A stretch of DNA of 64,000 nucleotides, taken from Oligoflexia bacterium (GTDB taxonomy: Bacteria > Bdellovibrionota > Bacteriovoracia > Bacteriovoracales > Bacteriovoracaceae). Under the pieces are notes generated by a model, which ran no database searches, was not told where the DNA came from, and worked only from the letters and a program-made list of their open reading frames with translations. Shown here piece by piece: positions 57,951 through 64,000 of this stretch. Made by a program: the position numbers and the translations under genes. The stretch's first letter is position 1; the number at the start of each line of letters is the position of its first letter. The stretch covers positions 104,865 to 168,864 of the forward strand of contig JADFZW010000007.1 of NCBI GenBank assembly GCA_015232355.1. Direction: 5' to 3'.

Positions 57951-58011
57951 GTGACACGCCACTTTTGGGACTCAGTGGCCGACATGGTTTGTCCCACTTG
58001 TGGCGTGGCAC
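57951..58011. repeat. imperfect 21-bp inverted repeat, GC-rich
   Basis: Arms 57951-57971 and 57991-58011 are complementary at 17 of 21 positions (GTGACACGCCAC against GTGGCGTGGCAC, and TGGGAC against GTCCCA), with a 19-base loop that contains GGCCGACAT. It lies 15 bases after the caspase-like gene. It might be a terminator-like or mobile-repeat hairpin; no U-run follows. Confidence 0.75.
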
Positions 58012-58046
58012 TTTCACACTTTCACACTTTCACAATTGTTCATAAT

Positions 58047-58076
58047 AATGTACAATCATTAAGATATTTGTACATT
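58047..58076. promoter_or_regulatory. hipBA operator candidate
   Basis: AATGTACAA (58047-58055) and its exact reverse complement TTGTACATT (58068-58076) are separated by 12 bases, about 60 bases before hipB. This is the size and position expected of an autoregulatory HipB operator. A smaller ACAATTGT palindrome lies just upstream (58032-58039). Confidence 0.7.
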
Positions 58077-58132
58077 AGAACGTTCTATTAATAATTACAG
58101 AATAACGATAAAAAGATAACAAAAGGTAAAAA

Positions 58133-58486
58133 ATGAAATCTAAGCAAAACAGTTGTATATTAAAAATAACCCCTGGAGTAAAGAAACTTCTCTCTGAAAT
58201 TGCAGATAGTTTAATAGCAACAAGGAAAAGACGACGAATATCTGTTTCCATGGCCGCCAAAGCAATTGGTATTGATAGACGAACAATATCAGCAATTGAA
58301 AAAGGAAACCCCAGAGTATCGTTAGGCGCTTTTTTACTTTATATAAATTATTTTGATTTCAACAAAGGATTTTTACTTATATTTGATCCGTCACTCGATT
58401 ATACTACACTCAGAAGTGAAATTTCTAGGGCTAGAAGAACAGGAAAAATCAGCAAAGGAATTGATAAATCCAAAGTAGATTTTTAA
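58133..58486 (+). CDS. hipB: HipB-type antitoxin, XRE-family helix-turn-helix
   Basis: The 117-residue protein has an HTH_3 domain at about residues 25-80 (IATRKRRRISVSMAAKAIGIDRRTISAIEKG), with the typical recognition helix and ending. HipB antitoxins bind operator repeats and neutralise HipA. It is directly before hipA (57 bases). AAGG is seen before the ATG. Short TGATTAAA repeats fill the gap to hipA. Confidence 0.85.
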   Translation: MKSKQNSCILKITPGVKKLLSEIADSLIATRKRRRISVSMAAKAIGIDRRTISAIEKGNPRVSLGAFLLYINYFDFNKGFLLIFDPSLDYTTLRSEISRARRTGKISKGIDKSKVDF

Positions 58487-58542
58487 TGAATAATACAAAA
58501 TGATTAAATGATTAAATGATTATGTTATTAGGATAGAATTAA

Positions 58543-59772
58543 ATGAAGAATCCTTTAAAAGATCTATATGTCTATATCTTTTTAAAAAATACCTGGGTTG
58601 CTTGCGGTCTAATTGAGTATCTAGAAAAAGGTAGATTTTCTAGTTCTATTTTTCGCTATGGTAAGAAATATTTAGAAAGAAGTGATGCTATTTCAATAGA
58701 TCCCGTGGCACTTCCATTATCTGATGAAAGCTTTTTTACAGAGGAAGGAATGTATCTCTTTAATGGTATTCGTGATTCTGGCCCAGATAAATGGGGCCGT
58801 TATTTATTGGATAAAAAATTTAAACGTTCTCTATCTGAAATAGAGTATGTAGCTAGCATTGGAGCAGATAGAGTTGGAGCGCTAGCTTTTGGCCCAGATC
58901 ATTTCTCAGGTCCCAAACAGTATACCCCTAGTGGATTCAAAGAAATTTCTAGTACTATTAAAAGAATTTCTCTTGCCACTTGCTTAGGAGCAATCGATGA
59001 TGCTTTCAAGGAAGAAGAAAGCAAGCGACTACGTCTATATCTTGAATATGGTCCAAGCTTAGGAGGAGCAAGACCAAAAACTACTGTTGATTGGAAACAA
59101 GGAATCTACCTTGCAAAATTTTCTTTATCTTTTGACAGCAAGAATGAACCTTTGATTGAATATGCAACTATGAAAATGGCCCAAAAATGCGGTCTAAATG
59201 TTCCCAAAATAGATATAACAAAAATTGGAAGAAGAGATGTGTTTTTAATTGAAAGATTCGATAGAGATAAAAATGGTAGACCGATCCCTTTTTTATCTGG
59301 ACTCGGAATTACAGGATTGGCCGAAAATGATTATTCAAAATGGAGTTACTTAAAACTTTGTGAGGCCATCAGAAAATATTGTTATAATCCTAAAGACGAC
59401 TTAAAAGAATTATTTTCCAGAATGGTTTATAATATTTGTGTTTACAATAATGACGACCATTTAAGAAATTTTGCATTTCTTTATCATAAGAACAATAAAT
59501 GGAAATTATCTCCTCTCTATGATGTTATACCAGGAATTATCAACTCAAATACCTACGCACTAGCAATGGAATTAGGAGAATACGGAAAAGATGCTTCCAT
59601 AAAAAATGCCCTCTCATCTTGCGAACAATTTGATTTAAGTAAAAATAAAGCAAAAGAAATATGTGATAAAATTTCAGAAATTGTTGCTAAATGGGAAAAA
59701 TATTTTTCAAAATTAGGAGTAAATAAAAAAGATTTAAAGATGTTGCAAAATAGTTTCGTATTGAAAAGTTAA
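58543..59772 (+). CDS. hipA: HipA-type serine/threonine kinase toxin
   Basis: The 409-residue protein has the HipA N-subdomain (ALPLSDESFF; RDSGPDKWGRYLL) and kinase core. Visible are SLGGARPKTTVDW with the ejectable ATP/Ser loop, FLIERFDRD, catalytic NNDDHLRNFAF (D, H, N), and SPLYDVIPG with the metal Asp. HipA kinases phosphorylate aminoacyl-tRNA synthetases (for example GltX) and cause persistence. All catalytic residues seem present, so activity is likely. TTAGGA precedes the ATG. Confidence 0.93.
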   Translation: MKNPLKDLYVYIFLKNTWVACGLIEYLEKGRFSSSIFRYGKKYLERSDAISIDPVALPLSDESFFTEEGMYLFNGIRDSGPDKWGRYLLDKKFKRSLSEIEYVASIGADRVGALAFGPDHFSGPKQYTPSGFKEISSTIKRISLATCLGAIDDAFKEEESKRLRLYLEYGPSLGGARPKTTVDWKQGIYLAKFSLSFDSKNEPLIEYATMKMAQKCGLNVPKIDITKIGRRDVFLIERFDRDKNGRPIPFLSGLGITGLAENDYSKWSYLKLCEAIRKYCYNPKDDLKELFSRMVYNICVYNNDDHLRNFAFLYHKNNKWKLSPLYDVIPGIINSNTYALAMELGEYGKDASIKNALSSCEQFDLSKNKAKEICDKISEIVAKWEKYFSKLGVNKKDLKMLQNSFVLKS

Positions 59773-59797
59773 ACAGAAAAGTTAAACAGAATACGTA

Positions 59798-59828
59798 TTA
59801 TTCCAATGTTACAATGTTACAATGTTAT
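59798..59828. repeat. CAATGTTA short tandem repeat
   Basis: Three to four copies of an 8-base unit lie in the short gap between convergent hipA and the secreted beta-helix-like gene. A GAAAAGTTAAACA duplication lies just before it. Confidence 0.75.
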
Positions 59829-59833
59829 TTTCA

Positions 59834-61609
59834 CTACTTCTCATCATTAACTTTCAATAAACCAAAGCGAATTAATTCTGCTTTTGCAAAAGCGCGAATT
59901 AGTTGTGAACTTTTCATGTAAGGATTAAGGACAGAGATATAATCTTCGTTTATACGCCTGCTAATCTCATTGCTATATTCTTTGATAAGCTTTTGTGGTG
60001 TATATTTATTTTCTAAAATATTTTTTTTAATTTCCGCAATGTTTGATAACACAAAACTATAAGGAGAATTTTGAGGAGCAACTCCTAATCCATCTTTTGC
60101 TAATTTATCCCAAGTGCCATTGTAGTATGAGTTGCCTTCGCTTAGTTTTCTCCCCTCTCTTTTCTCAATCTCAGGAATTGCCTTTGTTATTTCTTCATCA
60201 AGGATTATTTTCTTGAGATTATTGGCCATAACATATGCTTGAGCATGCAGATCTTTTTTTGGATAAGAGTATTCTCGATCTTTCATTGATTCCTTTTCAC
60301 ATAGAGTTTTATAGATTACATTTATCTCATTAATCTTTGCATCTGAACAGTGGGCCCCACCATGCATGAACGATTTGGCGACAGTTTTTAATTGTTCAGG
60401 ATCAAAATTTTTGCTAGCAATAACTAATAATTTATAATTGATTTCATCTTTAAAGCTTTGTGGTCGACTACGATAAGCATCTGCATGCGCGCCTACTCCA
60501 GCGTGATCTGCAATGAAATTATTTATTCCAGTAATCTCGTTAAAAAATTTAGCGATATCACTTCGTTTGTGATTACAATCATTATTATTTGTACTATCAG
60601 CGGGATCAAGATAATCTAAATTTGTTAATATTGATTTTCCATTACCATTCACTTTAGTTAATTTGTCAAAAAAATCTCTTAATAGTTTATCTTTTCCTTT
60701 TTCATCTAGTCTCAACTCGGCCAAAAGTTTCTTCAAAAGTTCAGAATAATTTATCTCCTCAATCTCTGTTGCAAGTCCATCTGGATCAATTGCTAATTTG
60801 TCCTCTGCTATTTCAAAATACTTTTTGTAAACATTTATCGAAGCAAGCAAATGAGTAAGCTTTTTCCTTAATTCAAGAGAATCACCTGTATAGTTGTGAT
60901 TACCTTTTAGATCAGCTAGAAGATCTTCGATCTTCATTATTTTTTCCATCATTATCGCATCCTCAAAGATTATTCCAAAATTTTCTTTTTTATTACTAAG
61001 ATTTATTACTTGAGAATAAATTTCACCCTCTTTTCTTTTCTCATCTACTTCTAGTTCTTTTACTTTTTTTGCAAGCTCATCATGAAATGATTTATCAAAA
61101 GCAGTACGCTCTCGATTCATATACTTTTTATTTACTTTATCTACTTTATCTACTTCTACTGCATCTAATGTTAGTGTTGTAGCGGCAGGCCTGTTGTTAC
61201 TAACTACAATAGCTCTCTCATAAACACGAGCATTCCCAGAGACCTCAGCATTATCAAGTACAGAAGCATTTCCACAAATTGTGGCCCTGATGCCAATAAA
61301 TGGTTTGTTTGTGTTAGTAGGAATAGGAGTAAATAAAAAGTTGGTTTTTTCAACAAAGACAGTATTTTGAACATATCCTCCTTTATAAGACCTATTTTCG
61401 TCTCTTTTACTGTTGGTAGAACATTTTCCATTCGCAAGTGCCTCCGCCTTTGTTCTAAACCCACAGGGTAAATTATTCTCATCTATGCACCAATCATTGC
61501 GAGCATAGGCATTCCCAAGATATGTGCTGCTGTAGAGTAGAAGTAATAAAATAATTTTTATTACATATTTAAAATTGTTACTCATGAAAATTAAAAATGA
61601 TTTTTCCAT
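59834..61609 (-). CDS. secreted protein with N-terminal hexapeptide/beta-helix segment
   Basis: The 591-residue product has a signal peptide (cut around residue 36, NAYA). Residues about 55-140 contain a hexapeptide-type run (CGNASVLDNAEVSGNARVYERAIV), a left-handed beta-helix pattern. The remaining 450 residues are charged and mostly helical, with no recognised domain. GGAGAGGAAAA precedes the ATG. It is convergent with hipA and downstream of the histidine kinase on the same strand after 245 bases. Confidence 0.7.
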   Translation of the reverse strand: MEKSFLIFMSNNFKYVIKIILLLLLYSSTYLGNAYARNDWCIDENNLPCGFRTKAEALANGKCSTNSKRDENRSYKGGYVQNTVFVEKTNFLFTPIPTNTNKPFIGIRATICGNASVLDNAEVSGNARVYERAIVVSNNRPAATTLTLDAVEVDKVDKVNKKYMNRERTAFDKSFHDELAKKVKELEVDEKRKEGEIYSQVINLSNKKENFGIIFEDAIMMEKIMKIEDLLADLKGNHNYTGDSLELRKKLTHLLASINVYKKYFEIAEDKLAIDPDGLATEIEEINYSELLKKLLAELRLDEKGKDKLLRDFFDKLTKVNGNGKSILTNLDYLDPADSTNNNDCNHKRSDIAKFFNEITGINNFIADHAGVGAHADAYRSRPQSFKDEINYKLLVIASKNFDPEQLKTVAKSFMHGGAHCSDAKINEINVIYKTLCEKESMKDREYSYPKKDLHAQAYVMANNLKKIILDEEITKAIPEIEKREGRKLSEGNSYYNGTWDKLAKDGLGVAPQNSPYSFVLSNIAEIKKNILENKYTPQKLIKEYSNEISRRINEDYISVLNPYMKSSQLIRAFAKAELIRFGLLKVNDEK

Positions 61610-61735
61610 TTTTCCTCTCCTATATTGAAATCCAATGTTAAAAATAAGACCATCGATTTTCTCACGGTTGGTTCTCGATGAGTTTCATCGTTTCATTAAA
61701 TTTAGTATAAAAGAAAATTTAAAAAAAAATCGCGA

Positions 61736-61762
61736 GTGTACTTTTTTTAACAAAAAGTATAC
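61736..61762. terminator. candidate hairpin after histidine kinase gene
   Basis: GTGTACTTTTT (61736-61746) and AAAAAGTATAC (61752-61762) pair at 10 of 11 positions. On the minus strand the stem is followed by CGCGATTTTTTTTT, so it may be a weak intrinsic terminator of the kinase operon. Confidence 0.45.
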
Positions 61763-61801
61763 TTAGAAGTGTCTGATCAAATTTCATTTAGTCTTTTTTG
61801 T

Positions 61802-61840
61802 GCAACAAAAAGGTGCCGCCACAAAAAGGTGCCGGCCGAC
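61802..61840. repeat. GC-rich dispersed repeat, copy 2 (intergenic)
   Basis: Two AAAAAGGTGCCG units followed by GGCCGACATC, immediately after the histidine kinase stop. It matches the copy within the membrane-protein gene at 43029-43070. Confidence 0.75.
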
Positions 61841-61854
61841 ATCTAAACCGACAT

Positions 61855-63372
61855 CTAAATGGAAGGTAACCTAATTATAAAATCTGTTCCTTTGTTGATC
61901 TCAGATTTAATTGCTATATTCCCCTTATGATTATCAATAATTTTTTTTGAAATAGAAAGGCCAAGGCCTGTGCCTTCACCTGCAATTTTGGTAGTAAAAA
62001 ATGGTTCAAATATTTTATTAAGAATCTCTTGAGGAATCCCACCAGCATTGTCTGAAATTTCTATAACAACAAATTTTTTATGCGCAGGTGATTCTAAACT
62101 TTCTAAACTCTCTAAGCTCTCTAAACTCTCTAAACTCTCTTCTATGCGCGTGCGGATCTCTATTTTTTTATCTGCAATATCTTTTCCTTTAAATGCATCC
62201 TTGGCATTGCCAATGAGATTAACAATCACTTGCTCAATTTGAATAGAATCGATCATAATAGGTGGAATAGCTTGATTAAGATTCAAAACTAAATTGATAT
62301 CAAGAGAGGATAATTGTTGAAAAAATAACTTGCATGCTGATTCAATTGATTCATTTACATTGTGTTTTTGTAAAAGAAAATCAGAGCGTCTTGTGAATAC
62401 TCTCATGTGATTAATTATCTCAGACATTTTATCTACATGATTTTTTATATCGATTAAACCTTTCTTTAACTCATCATTGTTTAATCTATCTTTATCAATA
62501 TCTCTGGCAATTGATTGGGTAATGATTTTAATAATATTTAGTGGTTGTTTTAGTTCATGAGTTACACTAGCAGTAAGTTCACCTAATGCATTCAATTTTT
62601 CTGATTGAACAAGCTGAATTGTAGATTCTTGCAAACTAGTTCTTATCTCTGCAATCTCTTTTTCTCTTTGTAATAATTTTTTTTGTTCGCTAGCATCTCT
62701 AAATACAATCACCACTCCAATCATCTCTCCATTAACATCATTAATAGGAGCACCACTATCTTCTATAGGTATTTTAGTTCCGTCTTGTCGAATAAGCAAA
62801 GTATGATTTGCTAATGCAACCACAACCTTCTCTCTTTGAATCTTTTCAAATGGACTTTCGACTTCTTTTTCAGGCATTTCGCTTTCGATATTAAATACTT
62901 TTTTTAAAGGAAGACCTTTGGCCTCTTTTTGAGAAATGCCTACTAATTCTTCTGCAACTTGGTTCATCAGTATAACATTACCTTGCTTGTCAGTAGCAAT
63001 AAGAGCATCTCCAATCGAGTTTGTCATTACTCTAAACCACTCTTTAGCATTAGAGATCTCTCTTTGCTTTTTTTCAATCAAAGATGCATAATTTTCAAAC
63101 TCATCATTTCTTGCTTTTTGCTCTTCTAAAATCCAATAAAAATCTTCTTTAATCTTGCTGATACTTTTTTCTTTTGCTTGCAAAACATCGCTAAGTTGAT
63201 TAATAGATTTTGCAAGTGAATTAAGTGAATTAAGTGAATTAAGTGAGTCAGATGAGTCTTCAACTGTAGGAATTGAAATTTTTTTAGAATAGTCTTCAAT
63301 AATAAATTGATTTATTACCTTGTGAATTTCATTGATAGTGTTCGTAGTGTTCATAGTGTTTATATTTTTCAT
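61855..63372 (-). CDS. PAS-domain sensor histidine kinase
   Basis: This 505-residue protein is cytosolic by sequence. After an N-terminal coiled coil, a PAS domain spans about residues 110-235 (GDALIATDKQGNVILMNQVAEEL; VVIVFRDASEQ). The HisKA domain has GELTASVTHELKQPLN with the phosphorylated His. HATPase follows (NLIGNAKDAF, ISDNAGGI, GTGLGLSISKKI). No response regulator is adjacent. Two 9-base repeats expand loops (SLNSLNSLN near residue 46; LESLESLES around 410). It starts one base from the upstream gene's stop, so the two are one operon. The ligand of PAS is unknown. Confidence 0.93.
   Translation of the reverse strand: MKNINTMNTTNTINEIHKVINQFIIEDYSKKISIPTVEDSSDSLNSLNSLNSLAKSINQLSDVLQAKEKSISKIKEDFYWILEEQKARNDEFENYASLIEKKQREISNAKEWFRVMTNSIGDALIATDKQGNVILMNQVAEELVGISQKEAKGLPLKKVFNIESEMPEKEVESPFEKIQREKVVVALANHTLLIRQDGTKIPIEDSGAPINDVNGEMIGVVIVFRDASEQKKLLQREKEIAEIRTSLQESTIQLVQSEKLNALGELTASVTHELKQPLNIIKIITQSIARDIDKDRLNNDELKKGLIDIKNHVDKMSEIINHMRVFTRRSDFLLQKHNVNESIESACKLFFQQLSSLDINLVLNLNQAIPPIMIDSIQIEQVIVNLIGNAKDAFKGKDIADKKIEIRTRIEESLESLESLESLESLESPAHKKFVVIEISDNAGGIPQEILNKIFEPFFTTKIAGEGTGLGLSISKKIIDNHKGNIAIKSEINKGTDFIIRLPSI
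62091..62141. repeat. 9-base repeat in histidine kinase gene (Ser-Leu-Glu)
   Basis: TCTAAACTC units are repeated about five times on the plus strand and encode SLE repeats in the ATPase domain loop. Confidence 0.85.
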
Positions 63373-64000
63373 TTAGTTAAATATTTTGCCATCTTCAATC
63401 ATCATATTAGTTGCTGTCTTAAATTTATTTGCTTGAAGCATAAACCTCTCCGCCAAATCCTTCTCAATTCTTTCATTTAAAAATACTATCACCGTAAAAA
63501 AGATTGTAGTTCCCAAGTAGCATCCACCAATTCCAAAAACTGTCTTAACTAGAAATTGATTCACAAAATCCTGTGCTGAAATAATTTTTCTACCATGAAC
63601 ATCCACCTCTGTTGCAGCATCAGCAACATAGAAGACACCACTCATACTTCTAAATGTTTTGGCCACAAGCTGAGTATCGGTACTATCAATCCAATCAATA
63701 GATGAACCAAGTTCTTTTAATAGACGAGACATCATAGGAATTTTATCAACAAAATTTGCAGATACTAATGGTATACCAACATGTCCTTTAGATCCTTGCC
63801 TGGTATTCCACTCTTCTTTTGCACCTTTAGTTCCTAGCAAAGATAATACTAAAGTATTTTCTTTGATTAATTGATCAACACCATTAGATGCTCCTAGATT
63901 AGTCACAAATTGCTTGTTTGATTCTGGCAAATCCTTAAATGGTATTGTGGCAAATAATCTTGCAAGTACTATTGATTCTGAAAAATTATTATAAAGAATT
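63373..64000 (-). CDS. hypothetical protein with membrane helix, start outside window
   Basis: The frame is open to the right edge, so only the C-terminal 208 residues are seen. SIVLARLFATIPFKDLPESNKQFV, then SLLGTKGAKEEWNTRQGSKGHVGIPLVS and IPMMSRLLKELG form a compact domain I recall as an uncharacterised PAS/GAF-associated family. One membrane-like segment follows (VKTVFGIGGCYLGTTIFFTVIVFL). It abuts the histidine kinase gene, so it may provide its sensor input. Confidence 0.7.
   Translation of the reverse strand, partial: ILYNNFSESIVLARLFATIPFKDLPESNKQFVTNLGASNGVDQLIKENTLVLSLLGTKGAKEEWNTRQGSKGHVGIPLVSANFVDKIPMMSRLLKELGSSIDWIDSTDTQLVAKTFRSMSGVFYVADAATEVDVHGRKIISAQDFVNQFLVKTVFGIGGCYLGTTIFFTVIVFLNERIEKDLAERFMLQANKFKTATNMMIEDGKIFN

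Overview
The window is AT-rich DNA (roughly one third G+C by eye) from a Gram-negative bacterium. It encodes SecA, a TolC/MacA/MacB-type efflux system, several lipoproteins with lipobox signals, and an outer-membrane barrel-like protein. HD-GYP and PilZ c-di-GMP proteins, a fused IcmF mutase and many secreted hydrolases suggest a Bdellovibrionota-like (Bacteriovorax/Bdellovibrio-type) lineage. That placement is an inference, since no rRNA or other decisive marker is present. I found no tRNA, rRNA, CRISPR array or insertion sequence.

Layout. 1-2.3 kb: the 3' part of an S9 peptidase broken by an in-frame TGA, then a DUF4143-type ATPase with a leaderless-looking promoter. 2.4-8.1 kb: a Pro/Thr-tailed small protein, a secreted F-box-like/leucine-rich-repeat protein, a secreted M28 peptidase and secA. 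8.2-11.7 kb: a His-rich ferredoxin-like protein, a nucleoside phosphorylase, a lipoprotein hydrolase and an inositol-monophosphatase-family enzyme. 11.8-16.7 kb: a c-di-GMP-flavoured block (HD-GYP, PilZ, PhoH, GYF_2-PilZ). 16.8-22.1 kb: a barrel-like outer-membrane protein, a lipoprotein, an aminotransferase, rsmD and a long acidic protein. 22.4-31.3 kb: a large unrecognised protein, a ChaN/TIKI-like protein, dtd, a secreted papain-like protein, a STAS/SEC14-like protein and a secreted low-complexity protein. 31.3-41.1 kb: asnA, icmF with a DUF6125-like partner, and tolC-macA-macB. 41.2-47.7 kb: a five-gene surface-glycan cluster. 47.7-57.9 kb: secreted and membrane proteins, a tripeptidyl-peptidase-II-like subtilase lipoprotein, an acetyltransferase, a DUF2156 protein, a second DUF4143 ATPase and a secreted caspase-like/HEAT protein. 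58-64 kb: a hipBA toxin-antitoxin pair, a secreted beta-helix-like protein, and a PAS histidine kinase operon running off the right edge.

Themes. (1) Exported proteins with eukaryote-like architectures (F-box+LRR, papain-like, caspase-like+HEAT, TPPII-like) look like a toolkit for acting on other cells or proteins. (2) Two genes appear to start at non-canonical codons: ATC for GYF_2-PilZ and ATA for macA. In both, the conserved N-terminus and a Shine-Dalgarno sequence fit and no ATG/GTG/TTG is available. (3) The two DUF4143 ATPases share the same leaderless promoter geometry. (4) In-frame and intergenic short tandem repeats are unusually frequent, GGCC is strikingly common for an AT-rich sequence, and a GC-rich repeat of about 40 bp recurs at several sites, including inside genes.
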